Assembly (NCBI RefSeq): GCF_000407145.1
Contig: NZ_KE136472.1
Span: 372,001 to 436,000, forward strand
DNA from: Enterococcus caccae ATCC BAA-1240
GTDB lineage: Bacteria > Bacillota > Bacilli > Lactobacillales > Enterococcaceae
Length of the DNA stretch: 64,000 nucleotides
Reading direction: 5' to 3'
The translations under genes and the position numbers were made by a program. The notes under the pieces were generated by a model. It was not told the origin of the DNA. It saw nothing but the letters and a program-made list of their open reading frames with translations, and searched no databases. Positions 17,659-26,472 of the stretch are shown piece after piece (the first letter of the stretch is position 1; every line of letters starts with the position of its first letter).

Positions 17659-17985
17659 ATGAAAAAAATCAAAGAATTATTAAAGAAATTAGCTAATGAA
17701 ATTTTTCAAGGCGTTCTCGATGAGGCCGGTGGGACAATATTCCGCTACCTAATGAAATTACCGCGTCTAATGAGATCCCGCACTATTTTATTAGTTACTG
17801 GATTTGCTTTTCTAGTTACTTTATTAGTTTTTTTATTTAATTACTTTAAGAAACAGAAAAGAAACAAGAAAAAAAGGTGCCCCTCAAAAAATGGAAAACG
17901 TCAAAATAAGAACAAGAAAAAAGACGCTCCCTCTAAGAGGAAACGCCCAAAAAAATCTGTTAAGAAAAATACACGTAGAAAATGA
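17659..17985 (+). CDS. Small membrane protein with very basic tail
   Basis: 108 residues. An amphipathic N-terminal helix (KKIKELLKKLANEIFQGVL) precedes one membrane helix (about 43-62). The last 45 residues are almost half Lys/Arg (for example KKQKRNKKKR and SVKKNTRRK). AAGGAGGG precedes the ATG. It follows the hairpin array and probably shares its transcript. Basic tails can bind nucleic acid or the cell wall polymer; I cannot choose. No family recognised. Confidence 0.6.
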   Translation: MKKIKELLKKLANEIFQGVLDEAGGTIFRYLMKLPRLMRSRTILLVTGFAFLVTLLVFLFNYFKKQKRNKKKRCPSKNGKRQNKNKKKDAPSKRKRPKKSVKKNTRRK

Positions 17986-18001
17986 TTTTTTCTTAACTGT
18001 T

Positions 18002-18036
18002 CAAGAGTTCACCTTACAGGTGAGCTCTTGTTTACT
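18002..18036 (+). terminator. Terminator of the 17659 gene
   Basis: CAAGAG.TCACC pairs with GGTGA.CTCTTG, followed by TTTACTT. Confidence 0.7.
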
Positions 18037-18169
18037 TCCTAATTACAAACGTTAGTTCTTAATTAGGACTTTTATAGTTTAACAGTTTTATAAAAAAATA
18101 CAAGAAAACAGTTTAAAAATAGAGCTATTGTTAAGTTAGAAATCGAATAGTACTTTCAATTCTATATTC

Positions 18170-18206
18170 TAAAAGCAATTATCATATTACAATAATTGCT
18201 TTTAGG
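18170..18206. terminator. Inverted repeat after the LPXTG gene
   Basis: Perfect 14-bp stem CTAAAAGCAATTAT with its complement at 18193-18206, nine-base loop. It lies just beyond the stop of the minus-strand surface gene and most likely ends its transcript, though the T-run is poor. Confidence 0.5.
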
Positions 18207-18216
18207 TAGTTGATAG

Positions 18217-20187
18217 CTATATCTCTTTTTGTTTTCTCTTAAATACAGCTACTAACATTCCACCAAGCGTAACAAGTCCACTTAAAAACATGATATAAGA
18301 TTCTTTTTCACTTGTTTGTGGTAAGTTTTTATCTGACTCTTGATTTGAGCTGTTATTGTTCTTAGCGTTACTTGCTTTTTGACCTTTGCTGTTAGCGTTA
18401 GTACTGCTGTTATTTCCAATATTATTTTTACCGCTACTAGAACCAGACTTGTTATCGGTGTTAGTTCCTGAACCATTATTCCCACCAGCTTCTGGTTTTT
18501 CTGGATTTGGCACTGTCGTATCTTTAGATACAGTGACGGTTAAACCAATTATTTTAGTAATAGCTTTAGTTTTACTTGTAAAAGTAACTTCTCTTGTTCC
18601 TTCTTCTCCAAACTTAATATTATTATTGGTAATGACGTCAGAAGCATTTGAGCTTGATAGATTGTATCCTTTTGGGATAGTAATATTCTTATTTAGCTTC
18701 ACGCTATCATCACTGAAAGTGATTTTTTCATCGACTCCATAAGCTTTAGATTCGCTTTGTTTTGCTGTTGTTTCACCAGTTACAATCCATTCGGTTGATT
18801 TAATTGTTGGTGGTGTAGGTTTAATAGTTTCTCCTGATACTACCACCGTTAGCGATTCAGAAGTGGCAGCACCAGACAATTGATAAGTTCCAGCTTTAAG
18901 GAATTTTATTTTTCCAGCAGTAATATCCGCAGCAGATGGGTCTGAAATTACAATTGGGTTATTCGTTTCAAAGTTTAAATAATCGATTCTAGGATCACCA
19001 TAATTAAAGTAGGTCGTTGATTCCATAATATAGTCTTTAGTTTCACCAACATTAGCAGTTGTTGCACCTAAGATGATAACATCATTCATAGTAGCCATGA
19101 TTTTTTCGTAGTTGAATGTAATAACTGCTCCTTCGCTTGCGGACGCAATTGTTTGAGAAGCATCACTAGTTCTATAGAACTTAGGTCCAGTTGACTGTGT
19201 AAACGTATCTGGCGCAGTGGCAGTGAAAGGCTTACCTTCAATAGCTTCTTGCGTCAGAGTATTGATAGTTCCATTTTCAGGGTTAACGTAATTGATAGTG
19301 ATATTTACTTTGTCTTCTGGATCAGTTGCTAAAACTAACTGGTCGAATCTGTAATTAAGTTCACTAATTACCAGTGAGTAATTAGCATACGCCCAGTAAT
19401 ATCGGTCAATTGTGTAAGTTCCATTAAAAACTTTATTGCCTAATTCTAGCATTTGCTCTAGAGTAGTACCATCTGATTCACCTTCAAACAAGGCAAAAGA
19501 TTCAGGCGTGTATTTTTCTTTGTTAGCTTTAACTTCCTCAGCTTTATCTAAGACGTCTTTTAGAACAGATGAATCTAAGCCAAATTCGTCCAGTGTTTTA
19601 AAGTCATTCGCGATCTCATTTCTCAAAGCCTGCAAATCACTTAAATTCTTTTGTAATTCTGGAATAGCATAGCTATACCAAGAATCCCAGCCAGATGAAT
19701 TTATATAACTTTCCTTAGAGGAAATTATATTATTATAGACTGGCTCAAGAGATTCATACCTTTCCCGATATTCAAAATCTCTCGTGATTAGTTCTAAATC
19801 TGTGAGTAAGGCTTCTATGTCTGCACTTAGTTGCTTGATTTCTGCATCTTTAGCTGGGTCTTGTTGTCCAGTAGCTTCTGCTACTTCTTTTAAATCAGTT
19901 TCTTCCTCTGGTTTAGCTAGATTAGGAACTATTTCAGGGAGTGGTTCTTCTTCCTTAGTTATATCATTGTTTTCTGTGTCCTCTAACTTTAAATCTTCTG
20001 TATGTTCTTTCTCAACTACTGCTGGGGCAACTTCTTCTGTTACTGGTACTTCTTCCATATTTTCCGCAAGAGCTTTGACCGCTCCAATCGCTAAAGGGCA
20101 AACTAACATTGCTACAGTAGCAAAATTAGCTATTTTCTTAACTCGTTTGTTACGAACTAATCTTGCAATACGTGTGTTTTGTTTCAC
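18217..20187 (-). CDS. LPXTG cell-wall surface protein with MucBP-like domain
   Basis: 656 residues. Signal peptide about 1-41 (basic start, then VAMLVCPLAIGAVKALA), an acidic Pro/Glu-rich region, and a helical region (about 115-285). A MucBP-like segment follows (about 298-365, beginning VNITINYVNPENGTINTLTQ). Bacterial Ig-like segments come next, then a Ser/Asn-rich stalk and the sorting signal LPQTS (622-626) with membrane anchor and KRKQKEI tail. It would be displayed on the wall by host sortase A, and MucBP domains bind mucins or other glycans. The start is GTG; the upstream AGGGAGATG is about 12 bases away, so translation may be modest. It is element cargo and could serve cell contact during transfer or host adhesion. 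Confidence 0.85.
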   Translation of the reverse strand: MKQNTRIARLVRNKRVKKIANFATVAMLVCPLAIGAVKALAENMEEVPVTEEVAPAVVEKEHTEDLKLEDTENNDITKEEEPLPEIVPNLAKPEEETDLKEVAEATGQQDPAKDAEIKQLSADIEALLTDLELITRDFEYRERYESLEPVYNNIISSKESYINSSGWDSWYSYAIPELQKNLSDLQALRNEIANDFKTLDEFGLDSSVLKDVLDKAEEVKANKEKYTPESFALFEGESDGTTLEQMLELGNKVFNGTYTIDRYYWAYANYSLVISELNYRFDQLVLATDPEDKVNITINYVNPENGTINTLTQEAIEGKPFTATAPDTFTQSTGPKFYRTSDASQTIASASEGAVITFNYEKIMATMNDVIILGATTANVGETKDYIMESTTYFNYGDPRIDYLNFETNNPIVISDPSAADITAGKIKFLKAGTYQLSGAATSESLTVVVSGETIKPTPPTIKSTEWIVTGETTAKQSESKAYGVDEKITFSDDSVKLNKNITIPKGYNLSSSNASDVITNNNIKFGEEGTREVTFTSKTKAITKIIGLTVTVSKDTTVPNPEKPEAGGNNGSGTNTDNKSGSSSGKNNIGNNSSTNANSKGQKASNAKNNNSSNQESDKNLPQTSEKESYIMFLSGLVTLGGMLVAVFKRKQKEI

Positions 20188-20295
20188 TCTTCATTTCATC
20201 TCCCTATTGTGTTTTAAAACCATTTTTCCATTGAGTAAAGCTACTTTTCACCTCCGTTATTAGACTGTTTCAGACGAACGCTTGGACAAGTACAC

Positions 20296-20341
20296 AAAAA
20301 ACACCAATCTAGCAAGGTGAAAACCTTGTTAAACTGGTGTT
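20296..20341 (-). terminator. Terminator of the resolvase gene
   Basis: AACACCA/TGGTGTT outer stem and CAAGGT/ACCTTG inner stem with a GAAA loop; the minus strand continues TTTTTTGTG. Flanking TTCAGACG motifs (near 20270 and 20386) may be resolvase-related sites. No gene in 20188-20440. Confidence 0.75.
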
Positions 20342-20440
20342 AGTCAGTAATTTATTATATGTAAGATTGCTTAGTTGTGCTACTTGTTCAGACGTTCGTA
20401 TAAAAAAGAAATGGTTTCATTGAAATCATACCACAAATAA

Positions 20441-21073
20441 CTAGCGTTTAGTAGTAGAAATTTTACCATTCCTTCTGGATATACCATGATTCCTAGCGAC
20501 TTTGTAGACAGAGCTTTCACTCACTTTGCATCTTTTGGCAATTGTTCTAACGGGTATACTATTTAATTGGTATAGGTCTAATATTTCTTTTGTCTTCTTT
20601 TCTGAGAGTGATGGATTGCCAAGAGTAACGCCATTCTCTTTAGCTTTCTTGAGACCTGCCTTAGTTCTCATTCTAATATTATCTAGCTCAATTTCAGCCA
20701 CGTAGCCCAGGACAATGCAAAGTAAACGTCCAGTCAGTGAATCTGTTTCAATGTTTTCTTGTAGACTTATTAATTTAATATTGTGTTGATTTAATTCATC
20801 AATTAACGAACCTAGTTTACTCATGATTCTAGTTAGACGATCTAGTTTGTAAATGTATAGAGAAACTTGCTTACCTTGGTTAGTCAGCCCCTTTGCTAGT
20901 TCAATGGCTTTGGCTAGTTCTGGGCGGTTATCGTTGCTTCCGCTTTGTCTCTCGCTAAATAATACGTCACAGTCCGAAAGAGCTTCCGTCTGGATTTCGA
21001 CACTTAGGCGTTGACGGTCGTCTAAAGATGATACTCGAATATAGCCTATCTTTACTTTGTTTGATTGTTTCAT
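20441..21073 (-). CDS. Small serine recombinase (resolvase/invertase)
   Basis: 210 residues. The catalytic domain has Ser15 in GYIRVSS, the YKLDRLTR motif and LLCIVLGYVAEIELDNIRMRT. It ends in a helix-turn-helix (PVRTIAKRCKVSESSVYKVAR, split here as VRTIAKRC and SESSVYKVAR). It has the length and layout of Tn3-type resolvases and DNA invertases. It may resolve multimers of the excised element or be the relic of an inserted transposon. GGAGG precedes the ATG by seven bases. It is divergent from the defence operon, so its promoter region adjoins that of hamA. Confidence 0.85.
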   Translation of the reverse strand: MKQSNKVKIGYIRVSSLDDRQRLSVEIQTEALSDCDVLFSERQSGSNDNRPELAKAIELAKGLTNQGKQVSLYIYKLDRLTRIMSKLGSLIDELNQHNIKLISLQENIETDSLTGRLLCIVLGYVAEIELDNIRMRTKAGLKKAKENGVTLGNPSLSEKKTKEILDLYQLNSIPVRTIAKRCKVSESSVYKVARNHGISRRNGKISTTKR

Positions 21074-21211
21074 TTTTTACCTCCATTTTCACTTTTATCT
21101 ATATAATCGTACGACGAGATAGCTAAATAAAGTATATTTAAAAAAATAAATATTTATTTCAATATAGATGGTATAATATTACTAAAGTAGATATTTTGAG
21201 GAGGACAAAAA

Positions 21212-21994
21212 ATGAATGGCATCACTGAGAAAATTATGGACAATCATTCTATTTTCTATATTGAGTCATTAACTAACGAACTTAAATTAAAGATAAAGGA
21301 CGAATTAGTAGCTTTATGTCATGGTGAAGCTCACAGAGACTCAACCTTTCCAATTCACTCAATATCAACAACAATCTTAGAACTTCTAAAACGTTATCCA
21401 GCTGAAGAGAATAAACAAAAAGGTTTTATAGGGGAAATTTTACTAAATATAGTCATCAGAGAATACTATGATAATTTTGAAGTGACTTCACCTTTTTTTA
21501 ACAAAGAAGAGGCTGGGTCAGCAAAAAAAGGCTTTGATATTATTTTATTTGATAAGAATGACAAAAATGTGTGGATAACTGAATCTAAAGCTGGAAGCGT
21601 TAGCAATACAATTCCACAAACTGTTGACGAAAAAATAACTGAACGATTAACAACAGCAGAGAGGGATCTAAATACTCGATTAAATGAAGATAATCAGACT
21701 ATTTGGATGAATGCTCTTAATGATGTTTTAATTTCTATGAATGAAAGCGACGAAAAAGAGGTCGTAAAATCTATAATTGGACTGGGTAATACAAGTAGTA
21801 CTAAATCTTGTGTCATTCTTGGAGGAATAGCTTTTCATGATATTAATGAAAAGTTTCATGAAGATACAATTTTAAGAAAACAAGATAACGTTGTCAATTC
21901 TAAAAAATTTTCCAAAGTTAAATTAATTGCCATACAAAAGAACACTTATAAGAAAGTAACTGAATATTTAGAAGAGGTTGGTGATACTTGTTGA
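21212..21994 (+). CDS. hamA: Hachiman-like HamA nuclease subunit (DUF1837-type)
   Basis: 260 residues. It carries a PD-(D/E)xK nuclease pattern: Glu75 in KGFIGEILLN, Asp109 in KKGFDIILFD, and Glu124-Ser-Lys126 in WITESKAGS. HamA/AbpA proteins (DUF1837) have this fold and a length of about 260-290. The partner gene overlaps its end by seven bases and encodes a helicase, as in the Hachiman (HamAB) anti-phage system. GAGGAGG precedes the ATG; TATAAT (21172-21177) is the probable -10. HamB is known to restrain HamA until DNA damage or phage replication triggers degradation. The identification rests on architecture and motifs, not on a close match. Confidence 0.7.
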   Translation: MNGITEKIMDNHSIFYIESLTNELKLKIKDELVALCHGEAHRDSTFPIHSISTTILELLKRYPAEENKQKGFIGEILLNIVIREYYDNFEVTSPFFNKEEAGSAKKGFDIILFDKNDKNVWITESKAGSVSNTIPQTVDEKITERLTTAERDLNTRLNEDNQTIWMNALNDVLISMNESDEKEVVKSIIGLGNTSSTKSCVILGGIAFHDINEKFHEDTILRKQDNVVNSKKFSKVKLIAIQKNTYKKVTEYLEEVGDTC

Positions 21995-24423
21995 AAAAAA
22001 TAACGTTAAGTAGGCTAAAGAATACAGAATTTCCTACAATCTATAATCAACTACTTCTTTCTGACGAATTAAATGAGAGTCAGTTGAAAACTATTTTAGC
22101 TTTATCAATGGCATTTATTAAATTTCAAAATAAAGAGATTAACGATTTGGGCTATAGGCTAATACTTCTTTATAGTAGAAAAACGAGAGACTACAAGCCA
22201 TTATATGAAATAAGTCAAAACAATGGATTGATTCCTATATCGAAATATATTTATTCGTTTCTCGGATACGGAGATAAGTATGGGAATTTACAGACCGAAA
22301 TAAATGATATACAAAACAATAAATACCAAATAAACAATGTATATCGCACTAAAGAGCAGAAAAATCTTATTGACTTTACTTATGAAAATCAGCAAAGGTC
22401 CAAAGTGATTATTGCTCCAACATCATATGGAAAAACAGAACTTATAATTGATATGATCCAAAAAAATGAAAATTATAATATATGTATTGTTACTCCCAGT
22501 AAATCATTATTAGCTCAAACTAAAAGACGAATAATGAAAGTAATTGGTAATAAAAAAATAATAACTCAGCCGGAAATGTATTCCGAATCTGAAGATAGAG
22601 TTGTTGCTGTACTTACTCAAGAAAGACTACTAAGACTGCTGCAACTTCATAAAGAATTATCTTTTGACATGTTAATCATTGATGAAGCTCATAACTTATT
22701 AGAAAAATCTCAAAAGGATAGTAAACGTAGTATTCTTTTAGCTAGTGTGATTATTTTATGTTTTTCCAAAAATAATAATCTAATTTGTAATTTTGTGACA
22801 CCTTTTATGAAATCTTTGGATAATTTAAAAGTAAAATATACTAATATTGATTTTGTTTCACATATTGTAACAGAATTTGTAAAGTCTGAATTGTTCTATT
22901 TTCATGATATACGCGAAGGAAAAGAAGAACTATACGATCAGTATATGAACAATTTTATTCCGACTAAAAACAATAGTCGCTATCAGACAGATAGTGAACT
23001 TATATTAGCAAAAGCCGATGAAAAAAATATCATTTATTTAAACAAACCCAAAGACTTGGAGAAATTTGCGGAAGAGCTAAGTCAAAATAAAAATATTATT
23101 GAATCTCCGATTATAAAGAAAGCCGTTAGTGATTTAAAAAATTTTATTCATCCAGAATATAATTTAGCACGATTTTTAGAGCATGGTGTTATATATCACC
23201 ATGGAGCTGTGCCAGAATCGGTTAGATTTTTTATTGAAGACTTGTATGTAAATAATCCAGAATTAAAGTTTCTTATAGCTAATTCAACTTTGCTTGAAGG
23301 TGTCAATATTCCTGCTACTAAAATGTTTATTTTAGATCCATTCAAGGGTAGAGGCTATATGAATCCTTCATCGTTTAAGAATCTTATTGGTAGAATTTGT
23401 CGTTTTAGTGAAATTTTTGATGACGAAAGAGGTAATTTAGACTACCTACTTCCAGAGGTTCACATATTAAAAGGACAGTATTGCTTTAAAGATTTTACCC
23501 CCAAAGGATTTATAAGAAAGACAAAATGCTCTGTCATTGCTGATTTTGATGACGTAAATGAGAACCCTTTACTTGAGAATTCTATCTCTGATGCTGAAGA
23601 AATCACCGATGCGAATGAGTTCATTGAAAATATAAGTGATAATAGCATTGTTGATATACCTAGCACAAGAAAAGTAAATACATTTTTTGGTAAACTCTGC
23701 TTTCAGAACAACATAAATATATTCGATATAGTTACACACGAAGAAGAAATCACTGCCGAAATAAACGATTTATCTTATATAGCAACAGACTTAAACATCG
23801 TCTTTGATCTTTTAAATTATATTTTCTTCAAAAGAATGAGTGAAGAGATAAACTCTAATAGCAACATAAGACGCCTTCAGGATGTTAAAGCCAGAAATTT
23901 CTACAAAATGATTTTAAACTGGAGAATGTTAGGCATGAAAACATCTGATATGGTTTTACAAATGTTGGCTTATTGGCAAACTCTTGAAAATGATGAGCTA
24001 ACCTATGTTGGTAGATGGGGAGACGAAAAACGCGGTGGATTTAGAGAATTATGGACAATAGTAGCTAATAAAAGTAATTCAGAAAAAGTAAATCTAGCAA
24101 TTGTTAGGCTCAAAGAAGAATTTGATTTTATTGATAATGAGATAATTAAATATATAGAAGTTCTGTACCAACTTGAACTCCTTGAAGAAGAATTGTATCT
24201 TAAATTAAAATATGGAACTAGCGATGCAGATAAAATAGCATTGATTAATTGTGGAATAAGTAATTACTTATCAGATTTATTGAGGGAGAAATATAGTGAT
24301 TTCTTTCAAATTAATCTGGAAGAAAACAATGTGACGTTTAATAAGCAGATAATTGAAGCAATGGAAAATGAAAAAGAAAACGGCGTTCTTATAACAGAAG
24401 TTAAAATTAATTCAAATTTATAA
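21988..24423 (+). CDS. hamB: Hachiman-like HamB helicase subunit
   Basis: 811 residues, superfamily 2 helicase. Motif I is APTSYGKTE (about 144-152), Ia TPSKSLLAQ, II DEAH (232-235). Motif III is atypical (VTP in place of SAT). Motifs V and VI are STLLEGVNIP (about 433-442) and NLIGRICRF (about 465-473). An N-terminal domain of about 115 residues and a C-terminal helical domain of about 300 flank the motor. It starts at one of two adjacent TTG codons inside the end of hamA, so translation is coupled. The very low GC content fits the pair being acquired cargo. Other helicase-nuclease pairs remain possible. Confidence 0.75.
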   Translation: MLKKITLSRLKNTEFPTIYNQLLLSDELNESQLKTILALSMAFIKFQNKEINDLGYRLILLYSRKTRDYKPLYEISQNNGLIPISKYIYSFLGYGDKYGNLQTEINDIQNNKYQINNVYRTKEQKNLIDFTYENQQRSKVIIAPTSYGKTELIIDMIQKNENYNICIVTPSKSLLAQTKRRIMKVIGNKKIITQPEMYSESEDRVVAVLTQERLLRLLQLHKELSFDMLIIDEAHNLLEKSQKDSKRSILLASVIILCFSKNNNLICNFVTPFMKSLDNLKVKYTNIDFVSHIVTEFVKSELFYFHDIREGKEELYDQYMNNFIPTKNNSRYQTDSELILAKADEKNIIYLNKPKDLEKFAEELSQNKNIIESPIIKKAVSDLKNFIHPEYNLARFLEHGVIYHHGAVPESVRFFIEDLYVNNPELKFLIANSTLLEGVNIPATKMFILDPFKGRGYMNPSSFKNLIGRICRFSEIFDDERGNLDYLLPEVHILKGQYCFKDFTPKGFIRKTKCSVIADFDDVNENPLLENSISDAEEITDANEFIENISDNSIVDIPSTRKVNTFFGKLCFQNNINIFDIVTHEEEITAEINDLSYIATDLNIVFDLLNYIFFKRMSEEINSNSNIRRLQDVKARNFYKMILNWRMLGMKTSDMVLQMLAYWQTLENDELTYVGRWGDEKRGGFRELWTIVANKSNSEKVNLAIVRLKEEFDFIDNEIIKYIEVLYQLELLEEELYLKLKYGTSDADKIALINCGISNYLSDLLREKYSDFFQINLEENNVTFNKQIIEAMENEKENGVLITEVKINSNL

Positions 24424-24501
24424 TCATCTTTAGAAATAGAATGATTTAAAATAATATTAAAGTTCAGAAACAATATATGTCATGTCTATAGAATGATAAA
24501 A

Positions 24502-24537
24502 CTCTGCCGAAACACTATATATAGTGTTTCGGCAGAG
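24502..24537. repeat. 36-bp perfect palindrome
   Basis: CTCTGCCGAAACACTATA followed directly by its exact complement, with no loop. It lies 79 bp after hamB and 180 bp before attR. It can act as terminator for hamB, but has no T-run. The 24424-24716 gap has no gene. Confidence 0.85.
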
Positions 24538-24627
24538 CGTGGTGCTAGCCTTTTGAAATTGACACTGAAATAGCAAGCACTTTCGGTTAGTCTTATTATA
24601 TCAAGTTTACATTTAATAAAAAGAAAA

Positions 24628-24656
24628 ACAGGACTTGCTTTTTAAACAAGTCCTGT
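24628..24656. terminator. Hairpin near the right end of the element
   Basis: ACAGGACTTG (24628-24637) pairs with CAAGTCCTGT (24647-24656). It may stop transcription between the element and opuA. Confidence 0.55.
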
Positions 24657-24701
24657 AAATTTAGCCGTAGAGTTTCTCAAGTTCTTCTATTAAATAGTGT
24701 T

Positions 24702-24733
24702 TTATGGAGCCCTAGCTTTCTCGGGATTAAACA
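24702..24733. other. attR of the integrated element
   Basis: Element side TTATGGAGCCCTAGC, shared TTT at 24717-24719, then host repeat CTCGGGATTAAACAC. The element arm is the inverted partner of the arm at attL. Confidence 0.85.
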
Positions 24734-24749
24734 CTTCTGTCCCAACCTC
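24717..24749 (+). repeat. MITE-like repeat copy 3, right half
   Basis: TTTCTCGGGATTAAACAC then TTCTGTCCCAACCTC completes the copy that stops at 9309. It ends seven bases before the opuABC stop codon region, so the original repeat lay directly behind opuABC. Confidence 0.9.
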
Positions 24750-24756
24750 TTTTTGA

Positions 24757-26472
24757 TTATTTTTTCCACTCAGCAACTTCTTTTGAATGATTATCAATCC
24801 AATTTCTAGCCGCTTGTGTTGGGTCAGTTCCATTGTTGATTTCTAACATAACAGATTCCATGTCTTCTTTTGTCCAATGGAAATTTTTCAAGATTTTGTA
24901 GGCTTCAGGATTTTCTTTTTCTAAGCCTTTTCTAGCCATTGTATGAATAGTTTCTTCTTTACCCATCGTGCCTTTTGGATCTTCTAAATATTTAAGATCA
25001 TATTTCGCAAACATCCAATGAGGAGACCAACCAGTGATCACGATCTCTTCTTTGTTTTTGATAGCTTGTCCAAGTGCGACAGTCATAGCACCAGAAGAAG
25101 AGGTTTCAACTGACCAATCTGATAAGTTGTGATAAGCTTTTTGTGTTTTCTCAGCTGAAGCTACAACACCTGCACCAGGTTCGATCCCAGTGATTTTTTT
25201 ACCCGCTTGATCTTTCAACTCTTCAATTGAATTGACATCCATATATTGTGGAACAACGATGCCAAGTTTGGCACCTTTTAGGTTTTCACCTAAATCATCT
25301 ACTTTGTCTTTGTATTGTTTGTACTGCTCACCGTGCGTTCCAGGAAGCCATGCGGCAACCATTGCATCGGTTTCGCCTTTTGAGATCGATTCCCACATAA
25401 TAGCATTATCTAATGGCGTTAGTGAGACATTGTAGCCAACATCTTTTAAAACTTCGCCGACCACATGAGTTGAGGCAACTTCTGTATCCCATTCTACATA
25501 AGAAAGCGAAATGTTTTTCTCTTCGTTTTTAGCAGAAGAGAAAAGAGTAGAGCCACCAATCAACGCGATAATTGCCACAGCAGCAATCACGATCCCGCCA
25601 ATTTTTTGATTTTTAGATAGTTTAGATTTTGCTGGAGCTGTTTTTTTCTTGTTTAAGTTCTGAGTAAAACGATCGATGATGATCGCTAGAATCACTAAAG
25701 CAACACCATTAACAAAACCGTTTCCGACTTGGGCACGCTGTAAGGCAGAAAGAACGCCACGGCCAAGACCAGGAGCTCCGATCATAGATGCGATAACCAC
25801 CATAGAAAGTGCTAGCATAGTCGTTTGATTGACACCCGCCATAATCGTGTTTTTAGCTAAAGGTAACTCAAGTTTGAATAATTTTTGCCAACCTGTACTA
25901 CCAAATGAATCTGACGCTTCAACAAGCTCTTTGGGAACTTGACGAATTCCAAGATTGGTAAAACGAACGGTTGGTGGTAAAGCAAAGATTACTGAGGCAA
26001 ACACCCCAGGAACCATACCGATTCCGAAAAAGGCAACGGCAGGAATCAAATAAACAAAACCTGGCATCGTCTGCATGAAATCTAAAATAGGTGTGATAAT
26101 ACTTTGGGCTTTGTTACTTTTTGCCATTAAAATTCCAAGTGGTACACCTATAACGATTGAAACCACACTAGATAATAAAACTAAAGTCACGGTACTCATC
26201 AAATCTGTCCATAAATTTTGGTTATAAATGAAAAGTAACCCGATCAGTGTAAACAAACTTAAACCAATTTTTTTATTTGAAATAAAAAATGCAATGGCAG
26301 TTAAAATAAGAATAAATAGTACGGGAGGAATCGCAATTAATAGAGCAGTGATTCCGTCCATTAAACTTTGTCCTGTTGATTGGAAGAAACTGAAAACGCC
26401 AGAAAAAGTATTCGTCATCCATTCTGTAATCGTTTCGACCCAATTTGCTACTGGTAATTGATAATTATTCAT
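24757..26472 (-). CDS. opuABC: Glycine betaine ABC transporter, permease-substrate-binding fusion
   Basis: 571 residues. The N-terminal half (about 1-285) is a membrane permease with several helices and the EAA-type loop ([23 protein letters not shown] in outline; key residues EASDSFG). The C-terminal part (about 310-571) is an OpuAC-type betaine-binding domain with [16 protein letters not shown] and WSPHWMFA, whose Trp residues form the quaternary-ammonium cage. It imports glycine betaine for osmoprotection. It overlaps the ATPase gene by eight bases. The fusion is the BusAB/OpuABC type of lactic acid bacteria. Its expression should follow the BusR operator upstream of opuAA. Confidence 0.93.
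   Translation of the reverse strand: MNNYQLPVANWVETITEWMTNTFSGVFSFFQSTGQSLMDGITALLIAIPPVLFILILTAIAFFISNKKIGLSLFTLIGLLFIYNQNLWTDLMSTVTLVLLSSVVSIVIGVPLGILMAKSNKAQSIITPILDFMQTMPGFVYLIPAVAFFGIGMVPGVFASVIFALPPTVRFTNLGIRQVPKELVEASDSFGSTGWQKLFKLELPLAKNTIMAGVNQTTMLALSMVVIASMIGAPGLGRGVLSALQRAQVGNGFVNGVALVILAIIIDRFTQNLNKKKTAPAKSKLSKNQKIGGIVIAAVAIIALIGGSTLFSSAKNEEKNISLSYVEWDTEVASTHVVGEVLKDVGYNVSLTPLDNAIMWESISKGETDAMVAAWLPGTHGEQYKQYKDKVDDLGENLKGAKLGIVVPQYMDVNSIEELKDQAGKKITGIEPGAGVVASAEKTQKAYHNLSDWSVETSSSGAMTVALGQAIKNKEEIVITGWSPHWMFAKYDLKYLEDPKGTMGKEETIHTMARKGLEKENPEAYKILKNFHWTKEDMESVMLEINNGTDPTQAARNWIDNHSKEVAEWKK

Larger units (their letters stand above)
9310..24719. mobile_element. Serine-recombinase integrative (probably mobilizable) element
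   Basis: About 15.4 kb between the two halves of a split intergenic repeat. The flanks share only TTT. Joining the two ends gives CCTAGCT-TT-AGCTAGG, with arms that extend to 16 bp with 14 matches (TTATGGA..CCTAGCT), the form expected of an attP with a TT crossover. Genes: TndX-type recombinase, TnpW-like protein, replication-relaxation protein, coupling-type ATPase, several small genes, a hairpin array, an LPXTG protein, a resolvase and a Hachiman-like pair. There is no obvious set of mating-pore genes, so I call it mobilizable rather than conjugative. Confidence 0.9.
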
